Origin: an uncultured Desulfuromonadales bacterium
GTDB lineage: Bacteria > Desulfobacterota > Desulfuromonadia > Geobacterales > Pseudopelobacteraceae
Direction of reading: 5' to 3'
Assembly: GCA_903868145.1 (NCBI GenBank)
Contig: CAIPTY010000014.1
Location: forward strand, 1 to 50,816
DNA length: 50,816 bases
Under the pieces are notes generated by a model. The model saw only the letters and a program-made list of their open reading frames with translations, did not search any database and was not told the origin of the DNA. Of this stretch, positions 33,952 to 43,493 are shown one piece after another (within the stretch, counting starts at the first letter, position 1; every line of letters begins with the position of its first letter). The position numbers and the translations under genes are program-made.

Positions 33952-35478
33952 ATGCGATACCTGCTTGCCCTTATTGTAGTCCTGTTGCTCAGACAGAATG
34001 CCATTGCCACCACTGAAAAGCGCGTCGCTCTGGTCATCGGCAACAGCGAGTATGCTAATTCCCCACTCAAAAATCCGGTAAATGACGCTAAAGACATCGC
34101 GACCAAACTTCGCAAACTCGGCTTTGAAGTCATCGAACGTAATAATCTGAAAACCAAACAGATCGGCGGTACCCTCCGGGAGTTTCGCAATAAGCTTACT
34201 CCAGGTGCCGTAGCCCTGGTTTTCTACGCTGGACATGGTCTCCAGATCAAGGGCGACAACTACCTTCCGGCTGTAGATGCCGACATCAATTCAGAAGAAG
34301 ACGTACCCAACCAAAGCATCGCCATGAGACAAATAATGGATGTACTGGATGAATCAAAATCCCGCCTCAATCTGGTCTTTCTGGATGCCTGCCGCAACAA
34401 CCCCTACGCCCGTAGCTTTCGCTCTTCAGACAGGGGTTTGGCACGCGTAAACGCACCATCCGGTACTCTGATTTCATACGCCACCAAGCCTGGCAGCGTC
34501 GCGGCAGATGGAACCGGTCGTAATGGCTTGTACACCAGTAAACTACTCGCGCAACTGGACAGTAACCTGCAGATCGAGCTTGCTCTCAAGCGCGTTGTAA
34601 CTGAAGTCAAAACATCCTCAAAAGGCAAACAAGAACCTTGGATGGAGGGGAGTCTTGAAGGGGATTTCTGCTTTGGGGGTTGTGGAGTGAATACTAATTT
34701 AGGTGCCCAAGTAGCTAAAATTGAACCAGTATCTCTTGCAACACGTATCAAAAGTCGCGAAGAGATTGAACAAGATGGCTGGGAAAACGCTCGTTCAAGC
34801 GGAAACATCGATGCAATCCAGGAATACCTTATGCAGTATCCGAAAGGCAGGTTTGTCGGGCAGGCAAAAATACTAATTGCTACTTTAAAGACCGCTCCAA
34901 TAAAACCCGCTGAAGCAATATCCTCTTCAACCCATGAAGACGAAGAGATTTCTTTGTGGAATGAAATCCAAAAGGGTAACAAACGGGACGACTATGAAGC
35001 CTATCTGGCACAGTACCCCAAAGGCAAATATGCCGTATTAGCGAAAAGCCGCATCAAAACACTACCTGGCACAGGCGCCATTGCCGGACCAATCAGCTTT
35101 CTTGACGGTGATTGGAAATGTTCTGTGGGCGCCGCTAAATTTACATATACCGTGCACTACACAGTCAGAGGAAACCAGGTGGAAGCCAGCGCTTCTACCA
35201 AATTTTCGTCTATCTATACTGCAGAGATCGTCGGAGGTGCGTTGGTGCTTTCTGGAAGATCAACGTCAAATCCGGAATTTGGAGAGATAACTGAGACATA
35301 CAAGATATTGAGCAATAGTTCATTGCATGGATATCTTAACCGCTTCAAAGGGATTGAGAACAAGGTGAACACTGACTGTAACAAAACGAATAAAACTATT
35401 AGCGCATCCGAAGAGAGGAATGGCCTTGTGTCTTCCGAAGCGGCGGCGGGTCAATTTAAACTTAGAACATATCCGTAA
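33952..35478 (+). CDS. Secreted caspase-like (C14) peptidase with tandem C-terminal repeats
   Basis: 508 residues from MRYLLALIVVLLL, a signal peptide, with GGAG upstream. The frame extends upstream to overlap the toxin stop, but those 36 residues lack a secretory signal. The caspase domain (about 22-250) begins KRVALVIGNSEYANSPLKNP; the catalytic histidine is in FYAGHGLQ and the cysteine in FLDACRNNP, both intact. Two copies of a helical repeat with YLxQYPKGxxxxxAK follow (about 285-325 and 340-375). A beta-rich C-terminal domain begins near GDWKCSVGA. Its substrate is unknown. It neighbours a toxin-antitoxin pair. Confidence 0.85.
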   Translation: MRYLLALIVVLLLRQNAIATTEKRVALVIGNSEYANSPLKNPVNDAKDIATKLRKLGFEVIERNNLKTKQIGGTLREFRNKLTPGAVALVFYAGHGLQIKGDNYLPAVDADINSEEDVPNQSIAMRQIMDVLDESKSRLNLVFLDACRNNPYARSFRSSDRGLARVNAPSGTLISYATKPGSVAADGTGRNGLYTSKLLAQLDSNLQIELALKRVVTEVKTSSKGKQEPWMEGSLEGDFCFGGCGVNTNLGAQVAKIEPVSLATRIKSREEIEQDGWENARSSGNIDAIQEYLMQYPKGRFVGQAKILIATLKTAPIKPAEAISSSTHEDEEISLWNEIQKGNKRDDYEAYLAQYPKGKYAVLAKSRIKTLPGTGAIAGPISFLDGDWKCSVGAAKFTYTVHYTVRGNQVEASASTKFSSIYTAEIVGGALVLSGRSTSNPEFGEITETYKILSNSSLHGYLNRFKGIENKVNTDCNKTNKTISASEERNGLVSSEAAAGQFKLRTYP

Positions 35479-35762
35479 ATAAAATATATTTTTTTAGCTT
35501 TTCTGGTACTATCACCTTCCAGCATTGATCACATTTGCTGGGGGAGTTCCGGGGACACCATACTTAATTCAGCCGAGATAAGTAAGGTGTCCCCCGAATT
35601 AGCGATATGGACCGCTTTACCTTTTAAAGAACTCATTCCATTTCTCAATTTGTCCCATCTTCTTGCAGCGACGCTGACTGCGGCTCGACGAAAATTTAAC
35701 ATCAACCACTACGTCTTTAGTGGCGGACAGCTAGGAAGCAGAAACGCTCCGAGCCCGGAAAA
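35479..35762. other. Intergenic stretch with repeat remnant
   Basis: About 280 bp between the caspase-like gene and hisG. A 100-residue plus-strand frame overlaps it but has no ribosome site or recognisable domain and runs into hisG antisense. The only structured element is the inverted repeat listed separately. Confidence 0.5.
35551..35594. repeat. REP-like inverted repeat, 16-bp arms
   Basis: GGGGACACCATACTTA pairs with TAAGTAAGGTGTCCCC with one mismatch around a 12-base loop. I recall similar GGGGACACC / GGTGTCCCC palindromes beside REP-associated (Y1-type) transposase genes in many genomes; no such gene is present here, so this would be a non-autonomous remnant. Confidence 0.55.
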
Positions 35763-36638
35763 TCAGATGATCTTGTTCAGCGGGTACTCGATAATCCCTT
35801 CGGCGCCGAGTTTTATCAGTATTGGCACGATGCGCCGAACCTCTTTCTCAGACATGATGCTTTCGATCGAGAGCCAGTCAGAGTTGTAGAGATGGGATAC
35901 GGTCGGGTTCTTGAGGCTGGGAAGCTCGCGGGTTATCGCTTCGATCCGTTCGGCCGGAGCGTTCATCTTGAGCCCCACCATCCCTTCCGCCGCCAGTGAC
36001 GATTTCAGCAGCGTAGCGATCTGGTTGATCTTGCCCCGTTTCCAGGGATCATTCCAGGCGTTCTTGCCGGCGATGAGAACCGGTACCGACTCCATCAGTT
36101 CGCAGACAATTCTCAAACCGTTTGCCTTGATTGTGGAACCGGTTTCAGTTACCTCGACGATTGCATCACACAGTCCGTCAACCACCTTGGCCTCGGTGGC
36201 ACCCCAGGAGAACTCGACGTTGACCGGGATGTTGCGTTCTGCAAAGTAGCGCTTGGTAAAACCGACCAGTTCCGTCGAAATGGTTGCCCCGTGGAGATCC
36301 TCCGGCCCCTGAACCTTGGAGTCGCCGTTGACCACCAGCACCCAGCGGGCGGGTCGGCGCGAGACTTTCGAGTAGACCATTTCACAGACTTCAACCACGT
36401 CGGAATCGTTCTCCCGGACCCAGTCGCGCCCGGCAATACCGGCATCGATGGTTCCGCGCTCCACATATTTGGCCATCTCCTGGGGCCGGATCAGCTTGCA
36501 GTTCATCTCGCTGTCGTCAACGCCGGGAAAGTAGCTGCGTGAGGAAATGCTGATCTGCCATCCGGACTTTTTGAAGAGCCCGACGGTAGCTTCTTCCAGA
36601 CTCCCCTTGGGAATGCCGAAGTTAAGGATCTCACTCAT
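35763..36638 (-). CDS. hisG: ATP phosphoribosyltransferase, long form
   Basis: First enzyme of histidine synthesis, joining ATP and PRPP. The 291 residues from [16 protein letters not shown] make it the long, self-contained form with a C-terminal regulatory domain (about 205-291), so HisZ is not needed. The conserved [10 protein letters not shown] and the [16 protein letters not shown] phosphate loop are intact. Feedback inhibition by histidine is known for this form. The start overlaps the hisI stop by ATGA. Confidence 0.95.
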   Translation of the reverse strand: MSEILNFGIPKGSLEEATVGLFKKSGWQISISSRSYFPGVDDSEMNCKLIRPQEMAKYVERGTIDAGIAGRDWVRENDSDVVEVCEMVYSKVSRRPARWVLVVNGDSKVQGPEDLHGATISTELVGFTKRYFAERNIPVNVEFSWGATEAKVVDGLCDAIVEVTETGSTIKANGLRIVCELMESVPVLIAGKNAWNDPWKRGKINQIATLLKSSLAAEGMVGLKMNAPAERIEAITRELPSLKNPTVSHLYNSDWLSIESIMSEKEVRRIVPILIKLGAEGIIEYPLNKII

Positions 36639-37012
36639 TTTTTGTAAACCTCCCTGGGATCGAATAACGGATTGGAATGTTCCACCCAGTGTCCATTCTC
36701 CCATTTCACATAGAAGCAGCTGCGGTTGCCGGTGTGGCAGGCCGCCGGGCCATTCTGTCTCACCTTGATCACCACGCTGTCGGCGTCGCAGTCAGTCAGG
36801 ATTTCGACCACGTCCTGGGTATTGCCGGACTCCTCGCCCTTCATCCAGTACTTGTTGCGGGTGCGGCTGAAAAACCAGGTCTTGCCGTCCTTCATGGTCA
36901 GGTCGAGGGTCTTTTTGTCCATGAAGGCAACCATCAGCACCTCGCCGTTGTCACAATCCTGAATAATAGCCGGGATCAAGCCGCCCATCTTGTCGAAATC
37001 AATTTGAATCAC
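36635..37012 (-). CDS. hisI: Phosphoribosyl-AMP cyclohydrolase
   Basis: Opens the adenine ring in histidine synthesis. The start is a GTG with AAGGAG at six bases, giving [16 protein letters not shown]; the longer frame upstream has no ribosome site. The zinc/magnesium motif DCDADSVV and the CHTGNRSCF segment are intact. The 125-residue length is normal for the stand-alone enzyme; the pyrophosphatase partner hisE lies 12 kb away in this window. Confidence 0.93.
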   Translation of the reverse strand: MIQIDFDKMGGLIPAIIQDCDNGEVLMVAFMDKKTLDLTMKDGKTWFFSRTRNKYWMKGEESGNTQDVVEILTDCDADSVVIKVRQNGPAACHTGNRSCFYVKWENGHWVEHSNPLFDPREVYKK

Positions 37013-37132
37013 GCTGTTCTCCTTGCAGAAAATAATTGGGTCGAGTATATGGTCTGCGGGCTCAAAATGCAAGCCCCGGCTTCATTCCGACCGGGAGATG
37101 ATCCCCCGGAAACTGACCGCCTGACCTGAGCT

Positions 37133-37654
37133 TCATACCGCCCGCAACGCTTCGGCAATCGTCAGTCGATCCGGCAGATCTGTCTCATCGATCCGGGAGA
37201 TGAAAAGCGCATTGACGGCGACAAGAAGGGAATTGACGCGATCAAGATCGATCACGGCGTTCCCGGAAATGGTCTCGCTTCCGATCAGATTATGCGGGCA
37301 ACAGTCAATGGTAGTTTTGTTATCTTCGGCATAGAGGATTGGCAACCCGTGGGTTCGGCAGATAACCGGGCGGGCGACGTAGAGCATGCACCGGTGATTC
37401 CGGAGCAGGGGGCAGCGCTCACCTTCGGCGTGATCAGCCACATACCGGCGAAGAGTCGTCGCCTCCTCGTTTGGAAGGGTGGCGAGAGCGGCATTGAGAG
37501 CGGCTGCCTCTACCGGAAAGATGGTAATTGACGTGCAGCATGAGCTGCACCCCTCGGAGCAGGTGATCTGTCCGGACAGGGAATCCTCAATCCCGCGGCA
37601 GAGTGCGTCGATGCGGGCAATCATCTGATTATAGTTGTCGAGAGGATTCGGCAT
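37133..37654 (-). CDS. YkgJ-family cysteine cluster protein
   Basis: 173 residues with the family's cysteine set: CSEGCSSCC (about 32-40), CPLL and CMLY in the middle, a CRTHGLP segment, and DCCPHN further on. YkgJ proteins are thought to bind a zinc or iron-sulfur centre; the function is unknown. It stands alone on the minus strand, 60 bp downstream of the hisI upstream region. Confidence 0.85.
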   Translation of the reverse strand: MPNPLDNYNQMIARIDALCRGIEDSLSGQITCSEGCSSCCTSITIFPVEAAALNAALATLPNEEATTLRRYVADHAEGERCPLLRNHRCMLYVARPVICRTHGLPILYAEDNKTTIDCCPHNLIGSETISGNAVIDLDRVNSLLVAVNALFISRIDETDLPDRLTIAEALRAV

Positions 37655-37742
37655 GGATTAACAGGTATCACAAAACAGCACGAAATCAAAGAGCAGCGTG
37701 CCCCGGGGAAAAGTCAGATCACCGGTTGCACAGGGGTATGAA

Positions 37743-37753
37743 ATGTAGTACAT
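37743..37753. promoter_or_regulatory. Palindrome upstream of the FadR-type regulator
   Basis: ATGTAGTACAT is a perfect 5+1+5 palindrome 45 bp before the regulator start. FadR-subfamily regulators bind short palindromes and often control themselves, so this is a reasonable autoregulatory site. Confidence 0.3.
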
Positions 37754-37798
37754 AAGATCAGTTTATTCATATAACACCCCGATCATGATTGGAAACGG

Positions 37799-38518
37799 AT
37801 GAAATTCCAGCCCATTAAACCGAAAAAAGTGTCGTCACAGATTGCGGACCAGATCCGCTCATCCATTATGGCCGGGGAATTTTCCCCCGGAGACAAGCTT
37901 CCGCCTGAGCGGGAACTCGCTGAGATGTTTGGCGTATCCCGCCCCTCAGTCCGGGAGGCGCTCAACGTCCTGTCGTCGTCAGGCCTGGTGATGTCCTACC
38001 AGGGAGGCGGCACCGTCGTCATGTCTCTGGTGGAAACCCTTGCCGGCAATCCGCTCACCGAATTGATCCGCTATCAGCAGGAACGCGCTCTGGATGTCAT
38101 TGAGGTGCGTAAGGGAATGGAATCGTGGACGGCGTATTATGCCGCTCAGCGGGCATTACCCGAGGACCTGCGGCGTCTGGAGGAAATTGTCGACTCCATG
38201 CGGCACAATCTGGCCGACATGACACCTTCGGAAGACTTCGACGCCAACTTCCACATCCTGATAGCCCGGGCCACCCACAATATTGTCTGGCTGCATCTGA
38301 TGCAGCACCTGTTTGATGCCATGAAGGAGTTCCAGCAGAGCGTGTGGCGCGCGGTGTACTTGACTCGCGAGGATCATCACCTGCTTTTTGAACATCATTC
38401 CCGGATTTTTGAGCATATCAAACAAAAAGACGCCACCGGTGCCCGTGATGCCATGATTGAGCATCTCACATTTGCCGAACAGCGCAGCACGGCCTACGTT
38501 ACGCGGCAACAGGCGTGA
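37799..38518 (+). CDS. FadR/PdhR-type GntR-family regulator
   Basis: 239 residues. The winged helix-turn-helix (about 8-75) has QIADQIRSSIMAGEFSPGDKLPPERELAEMFGVSRPSVREAL, the classic GntR head. The FCD ligand domain (about 90-230) carries the metal-ligand pattern: an aspartate in DFDANFHILIA, then FEHHSRIFEHI and MIEHL histidines. FCD regulators sense small carboxylates such as lactate or pyruvate. No catabolic gene is adjacent to suggest the ligand. Confidence 0.9.
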   Translation: MKFQPIKPKKVSSQIADQIRSSIMAGEFSPGDKLPPERELAEMFGVSRPSVREALNVLSSSGLVMSYQGGGTVVMSLVETLAGNPLTELIRYQQERALDVIEVRKGMESWTAYYAAQRALPEDLRRLEEIVDSMRHNLADMTPSEDFDANFHILIARATHNIVWLHLMQHLFDAMKEFQQSVWRAVYLTREDHHLLFEHHSRIFEHIKQKDATGARDAMIEHLTFAEQRSTAYVTRQQA

Positions 38519-38593
38519 GCGGATGGCTGGTGCGGTTTGTATCGAGTGAAAAAAGTTTTCCGGGGCGAGTTGTTTTTTCGTGTACGGGGAACG

Positions 38594-39373
38594 TTATCGT
38601 GGCGGCAAAACCGGTTTCGCAGGTGCTTCCAATGCCTTCTTTTCGCCTTCCTGTTTGATTGAAGCCGCTATCGGCGCATCCTCAAGCTGCCAGCCGGGTA
38701 CCACGGGTGATGATGTTACGGGAGTCACAAACTCCTGGCTGCGAGTCTCCCTGCCTGTGGAATCAACGACAATAATCGTGTAGAGAAGAAACGGGTTTTC
38801 CGGGGCCAGTCCGGGGAGGTTTGTTGTATAGGTGAACTGTGTGCCCCCTACTTTTTCCATTTTAATCAGCGCTTTAGCGCCGCCCGCACCTCCGTGGATC
38901 GCACAGTTGACCGCCTGAATATCGGCCTCACTGTTAATGACCGCCTGAATGACGGTGCGTTTTCCGGCAACTACGAAACTGTAGGGCACATGATGTATCC
39001 GAATATTTTCAGGCGCCGGTTTTGAGGGGGCGGGAGTTTTTGTTGTCACGGTCTCAGGTTGAGCAGGAACAGGCACAGATGCTCCCACCGTTTGCGTTTT
39101 TGGCTGTTCGGCAGGCACAATCGGCTCTGCTGTGTCAGAGGGTGGCTCCTGCTTTCTGGCGTCAATTTTCTTCTTTTTGACCTCTTTTATCACCCGTTTC
39201 GGCGGTGATTCCTTTTTTACCTTGCTAAGTTCACTTAAGGGTATATCGAAGTCAGCCCCACCGGAAGGCACTGGCGCAGCAAAAGCGCAGCAGACTGCCA
39301 TGGCTGACAGCAGGAGAATCCTGGTGGCGGAAAAAGATTGTGTGGAATATACGGGGAGGGTGCGGGAGTCCAA
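38594..39373 (-). CDS. Secreted hypothetical protein with Pro/Lys-rich linker
   Basis: 259 residues from a TTG with AGGAAG upstream. The N-terminus ends a hydrophobic run (ILLLSAMAVCCAFAAP) that looks like a signal peptide or anchor. A charged then Pro-rich linker (about 50-125) follows, and a beta-rich domain (about 128-230) with HHVPYSFVVAGKRTVIQAVINS and FLLYTIIVVDSTGRET, the pattern of an Ig-like or fibronectin-like fold. I do not recognise a family. It may reach across the periplasm. It is on the same strand as the next hypothetical gene. Confidence 0.65.
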   Translation of the reverse strand: MDSRTLPVYSTQSFSATRILLLSAMAVCCAFAAPVPSGGADFDIPLSELSKVKKESPPKRVIKEVKKKKIDARKQEPPSDTAEPIVPAEQPKTQTVGASVPVPAQPETVTTKTPAPSKPAPENIRIHHVPYSFVVAGKRTVIQAVINSEADIQAVNCAIHGGAGGAKALIKMEKVGGTQFTYTTNLPGLAPENPFLLYTIIVVDSTGRETRSQEFVTPVTSSPVVPGWQLEDAPIAASIKQEGEKKALEAPAKPVLPPR

Positions 39374-39470
39374 ACTGGTTCTTCCTTTCGACGAGGATGT
39401 GCGATCCGTCTGGATCCACAGTGCCCTGATCGGTCAGTTTTTTGGTAAGGCGATTCGCTGTCTGATTCGT

Positions 39471-39917
39471 CTACTTATGCGACGGTGTGTTGATGTATGA
39501 CTTGGTTATCCTGGCCAACTCGATGAGCAGATTATGGCGTTCCAGCTCCACCGCAACTTTTCCTTCATCCACTCTCCCGGAGCTCTTGCGAGAGTCCGGT
39601 AAACTTTTTTCAAGCGCGACCAGCCTTTTTTCAAGGGCGGCAAACCGCTCCTCAACAGGAATTTTTTTCTCGGGCTCAGCCTTTTTCTCAGGGATATTAA
39701 CCTGTTTTGTCCTGGCAATATCCCGTCGGGCAGAAAGCTTTCCGGCGGAAACAACCAGTCTTTTTATCCCTGCCCCCCCTGACTGTATCACCCCGATTGC
39801 AGCAAGAGCGGCGAACTCCACTGCGGCAGAGGTAAACGCCGTTACACGGGAAAATCTGCTGCCACGATTTTCGGGCGCTTGGCATGAGGCATCTTTTTTC
39901 TTATTCAAACCTGGCAC
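39471..39917 (-). CDS. Hypothetical protein, coiled-coil C-terminus (start uncertain)
   Basis: About 148 residues if read from the GTG giving VPGLNKKKDAS; a TTG three codons later is also possible. The frame stays open to an ATG at 40094, but that extra sequence is Cys-rich, unlike a domain. Features are a small hydrophobic Ala-rich segment (AAVEFAALAAIGVI), a Lys/Glu stretch, and a coiled coil (FAALEKRLVALEKSL). A neighbouring 24-codon frame offers a better-looking N-terminus if one base is missing here. I do not recognise a family. Confidence 0.5.
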   Translation of the reverse strand: MPGLNKKKDASCQAPENRGSRFSRVTAFTSAAVEFAALAAIGVIQSGGAGIKRLVVSAGKLSARRDIARTKQVNIPEKKAEPEKKIPVEERFAALEKRLVALEKSLPDSRKSSGRVDEGKVAVELERHNLLIELARITKSYINTPSHK

Positions 39918-40095
39918 CTTGAGACGTATTGCCCTTGTTGACTGCAGGCTTGCCACGGTACACCATAACTCCCATCTTCTCAAGATTTTTTGTTCGGAGA
40001 TACTCCGAATACGTCGTGGCGCATTGTCCAAAAATATGCAATAATCGCCGCCGAATATCAGACTGTCACAGAGACGAAAGGATGCACACACCATT

Positions 40096-41265
40096 ATGGG
40101 AGTTTACGCCAACACCGTGAGTATAACCCACTACACCATCAACGGCGATCTGCCGACGCAGGATCAGTTCCTGTGGTTTTCCGGGAAACTGACCAACCGG
40201 GGCTTCCGTTCCATCGAAAATTCAGCCGAAGAGATTTCGGAAGGGTGGGTTCAGGTGGATCGACCCGATGAGGCGTCTTTCGAGTCTCCCTCAGATTTCT
40301 GGCGCGATTCCTATCTGGTCTTCTCCCTGCGCCGCGATCAGCGCCGGATCCCGGCTGCCGTGCTCAAATCACACAGCGGACGCGAAGAAGGGGCCTTTCT
40401 GGCTCAGCATCCCAATCTGCGGCGTACCCCCAAGCATAAGCGGGAGGAAATCAGGGAACAGGTCCAGGTGCGGCTTTTGACCAGATGTCTGCCGGTACCA
40501 TCGCTTGCGGATGTGGTATGGGACCAGAAAAGCGGCATATTGACACTCTATAGTTTGGGGAGCAAGGCCATCGAGCGTTTTGAGGAAATCTTCCGCGCGA
40601 CCTTCGAGGGACTCAGTCCGGTGGTCATCCATCCCTTTGCCCGTGCGCGGTTGCTGGTGGAGGGATCGCTGGCAGAGAAGCTTGAGTCGCTCAATCAGGC
40701 TGGCTCAGAAGCGGTGTCCTCCCTGATCAGCGACAATCAGTGGCTGGGGGCCGACTTCATGCTGTGGCTGCTCCAACGCGGCGTTAATGGCGAGGGTGAT
40801 TTCTGCATCTGCCGCCCGGGACATTGTGGTTCCGGCGAGCGCTTCAGCGCCTGGATTGACGACCGCATCCAGTTTCAGGGCGGGGGGGAGGAGGGGGGCA
40901 TTCAGAAAGTATCGGTCTCCGGTTCCCAGGACAGCTACCTGGAGGCCATCTCGGCTCTTAAGGGGGGTAAGCAGATCACCAGCGCCACAATCTGCATGGA
41001 GAAGGACGAAAATCCCTGGAAGCTGACCCTCAGGGGTGAGACGTTCGGTTTTGCCGGTTTCAAGTGCCCCCAGGTGCGGATCGAGCAGGATGCGACCGTG
41101 GATCAGATGAGTGAGCGTGAGGCGGTATTCTACGAGCGGATGTACCTGATAGAACAGGGTATCCAGATGTTCGACAGCCTGTTTGCGACGTTTCTCGCGG
41201 AACGTCTGGGGGACCGCTGGGGCGAACGCCTGATGGCTGTTCAGGATTGGCTGGAAGGAAAATGA
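40096..41265 (+). CDS. Recombination-associated protein RdgC-like
   Basis: 389 residues. The middle ([20 protein letters not shown], then [41 protein letters not shown]) follows the E. coli RdgC layout, where a basic segment precedes helix LKDEVLHSLLPRAFS and the strand MMWID. RdgC forms a ring on duplex DNA and limits RecA activity. It is about 85 residues longer than the E. coli protein. It lies five bases upstream of obgE, with which it should be co-transcribed. The family call is by motif order only. Confidence 0.65.
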   Translation: MGVYANTVSITHYTINGDLPTQDQFLWFSGKLTNRGFRSIENSAEEISEGWVQVDRPDEASFESPSDFWRDSYLVFSLRRDQRRIPAAVLKSHSGREEGAFLAQHPNLRRTPKHKREEIREQVQVRLLTRCLPVPSLADVVWDQKSGILTLYSLGSKAIERFEEIFRATFEGLSPVVIHPFARARLLVEGSLAEKLESLNQAGSEAVSSLISDNQWLGADFMLWLLQRGVNGEGDFCICRPGHCGSGERFSAWIDDRIQFQGGGEEGGIQKVSVSGSQDSYLEAISALKGGKQITSATICMEKDENPWKLTLRGETFGFAGFKCPQVRIEQDATVDQMSEREAVFYERMYLIEQGIQMFDSLFATFLAERLGDRWGERLMAVQDWLEGK

Positions 41266-41269
41266 CATA

Positions 41270-42283
41270 ATGAGGTTTATCGATGAAGTAACCCTGTTTG
41301 CCTCATCCGGCCATGGCGGCGCAGGATGTATTGCATTTCGTCACGAGAAATTTATCGAGTTCGGTGGGCCGTCCGGCGGTGACGGCGGCAAGGGAGGAGA
41401 TGTAATCTTCCTTGCCGCCACCGGGCTTTCGACGCTTCTGGAACTGCGCCACAAGCCGCACCAGAAGGCTGAGAAGGGGCACAACGGCATGGGCAAGAAC
41501 CGCCATGGTGCGGGCGGAGAAGATCTTCTTATCAAGGTGCCGGTGGGGACGGTTATCAAGGACGCCGAGAGCGACGATATTCTTGCCGACCTGACCGAAG
41601 GCGGGCAACGGGTGATATTGCTAAAAGGGGGGCGCGGAGGGCAGGGGAATGCCCGTTTTGCATCCGCCACCAACAAGGCTCCCAAGTTTGCCCAGCCGGG
41701 CGAGGACGGGCAGGAGCTCAAGCTGAGGCTGGAACTGAAATTAATGGCCGATGTGGGGCTGTTGGGGTTGCCCAATGCAGGCAAGTCATCACTGATCAGC
41801 AAGGTGTCGGCCGCTCGTCCCAAAATAGCGGACTACCCGTTCACAACGATGGTGCCGAGTCTGGGCGTGGTGCCGTATAAGGGCTATCGTTCCTTTGTTA
41901 TGGCCGATATTCCTGGTATTATTGAAGGGGCTCATGAAGGAGCGGGTCTGGGGCATCGGTTTCTCAAACATCTGGAACGCTCGGGTATCCTGTTGCATCT
42001 GCTGGATATCTCCTGGATGCCTGAGCGGGATCCGCTGGCGGAGTTTGAGTCCATCAATCGCGAACTGGCGCTGTTCAGTCCCGAACTGGCTGCCAAAGAG
42101 CAGGTTGTGGTAATCACCAAGACCGATCTGCCACGGACACGGGAAGAACTACCGACCATCGCAGCCTGGTTCATGCAGCGCGGCATCAATGTTTTTCCGA
42201 TCTCATCAGCAACCGGTGACGGAATCGAGGCGCTGCTTGATGAGATTGCTGCCCGTCTCTGGGCAAAACCGGAAGGGGACTGA
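41270..42283 (+). CDS. obgE: GTPase ObgE/CgtA
   Basis: An essential ribosome-associated GTPase of 337 residues. The glycine-rich Obg fold (1-158) has [14 protein letters not shown] and [11 protein letters not shown]. The G domain has G1 [12 protein letters not shown]3 [13 protein letters not shown]4 TKTDL (T replacing the usual N of NKxD) and G5 SSATGDG. The change at G4 occurs in some Obg relatives. The stop overlaps the proB start. Confidence 0.95.
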   Translation: MRFIDEVTLFASSGHGGAGCIAFRHEKFIEFGGPSGGDGGKGGDVIFLAATGLSTLLELRHKPHQKAEKGHNGMGKNRHGAGGEDLLIKVPVGTVIKDAESDDILADLTEGGQRVILLKGGRGGQGNARFASATNKAPKFAQPGEDGQELKLRLELKLMADVGLLGLPNAGKSSLISKVSAARPKIADYPFTTMVPSLGVVPYKGYRSFVMADIPGIIEGAHEGAGLGHRFLKHLERSGILLHLLDISWMPERDPLAEFESINRELALFSPELAAKEQVVVITKTDLPRTREELPTIAAWFMQRGINVFPISSATGDGIEALLDEIAARLWAKPEGD

Positions 42284-43407
42284 TGATGCGTACTGAAATC
42301 CTGAAAACGGTGAAGCGCATTGTGATAAAAATCGGAAGTCGTGTGCTGACCGATGACAGCGGTGCGCTTGATGCGGCCGTTATCGCGCAGATATGTGGCG
42401 GTATTGCCGCCCTGCGCGACAGCGGGTTGCAGGTGGTTGTCGTCTCCTCGGGCGCCATTGCGGCAGGCCGCAGCGAATTGGGGCTGGCCGAGCGACCGCG
42501 AACTATACCGCAGAAGCAGGCTGTCGCGGCTGTTGGACAGACACGCCTGATGCATGCCTATCAGGAGGCATTGGCCCCTCACGGACTCAAGGCGGCTCAG
42601 GTGCTGCTGACCGGGGAGGATCTGGGGAGTCGCCAGCGCTTTCTGAACGCGCGCTCCACACTGGACGCCCTGCTTGATTTTGATGTTGTGCCGATAATCA
42701 ACGAAAACGATACGGTTGTGGTTGACGAAATCAAATTTGGTGACAATGATAATCTTTCGGCTCTGGTTACCAACGTTTCCGAGGCTCACCTGCTGCTGAT
42801 CCTGACGGATATTGAAGGGCTCTTTACCGGAGATCCCCGCACTGATCCCGATGCCCGGCTGGTACCGCTTGTACGGAGTATTACTCGCGATATCGAGCGT
42901 TCTGCAGGTGGTACCGGATCGGGAATCGGCACGGGTGGTATGGCAACCAAAGTTGCCGCAGCAAGGAAGGCAGGAAAAAATGGCGTGCCAACCATCCTGA
43001 TCGCGGGAAAACAACCGGGAATTATTGAAGCCGCCCTGCGAGGCGAGCCTGTGGGAACTCTGTTTTTACCGGGCGGTGATGGCGTTAGCCGCCGCAAACA
43101 CTGGATCGCCTACACCCTCAAGCCCTCCGGGCGGGTGATGATTGACGAGGGAGCCTGCAATGTGTTGCTGAAAAAAGGGAAGAGCCTTCTGCCGTCAGGT
43201 GTTGTTCGTGTTGAGGGGCGCTTTGAGCGGGGGGCGTGCGTGCGTATCTGCGGAAAGGACGGGAAGGAGTTTGCCCGTGGCCTTTCCGATTATTCCGCAA
43301 CAGAGATTTCCCTGCTCGCCGGGAAAAAGAGCGGGGATATAGAGGTAATTCTCGGGTATCGCTACGGGGACGTGATCGTCCACCGCGATAATCTGGTGGT
43401 TCTTTAG
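42283..43407 (+). CDS. proB: Glutamate 5-kinase
   Basis: First step of proline synthesis, phosphorylating glutamate. The amino-acid-kinase domain (about 1-258) starts [14 protein letters not shown] and includes [16 protein letters not shown], a PIINENDTV loop and the [12 protein letters not shown] site. A PUA domain (about 275-374) follows. Start ATGATG overlaps the obgE stop. The obgE-proB order is common in delta-type proteobacteria. Confidence 0.95.
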   Translation: MMRTEILKTVKRIVIKIGSRVLTDDSGALDAAVIAQICGGIAALRDSGLQVVVVSSGAIAAGRSELGLAERPRTIPQKQAVAAVGQTRLMHAYQEALAPHGLKAAQVLLTGEDLGSRQRFLNARSTLDALLDFDVVPIINENDTVVVDEIKFGDNDNLSALVTNVSEAHLLLILTDIEGLFTGDPRTDPDARLVPLVRSITRDIERSAGGTGSGIGTGGMATKVAAARKAGKNGVPTILIAGKQPGIIEAALRGEPVGTLFLPGGDGVSRRKHWIAYTLKPSGRVMIDEGACNVLLKKGKSLLPSGVVRVEGRFERGACVRICGKDGKEFARGLSDYSATEISLLAGKKSGDIEVILGYRYGDVIVHRDNLVVL

Positions 43408-43493
43408 CCGGGCTCAGTCAATGGTTTTTAGTCGACCGACCTGACGGACTCCGACATCGGAGCAGGCAACATGTCCGTTGCTGACGGGGCAGG

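Noticed and set aside
35587-35889. Plus-strand frame of 100 codons after the caspase-like gene
   Set aside because: No ribosome site, no recognisable domain, and its second half is antisense to hisG.
41932-43014. Long minus-strand frame (360 codons) across obgE and proB
   Set aside because: Antisense of two conserved genes with intact motifs; the translation shows no family.
43408-43493. Terminator between proB and rpoD
   Set aside because: Only a short CTCCGA/TCGGAG match with too small a loop and no T-run; not enough to call a terminator.
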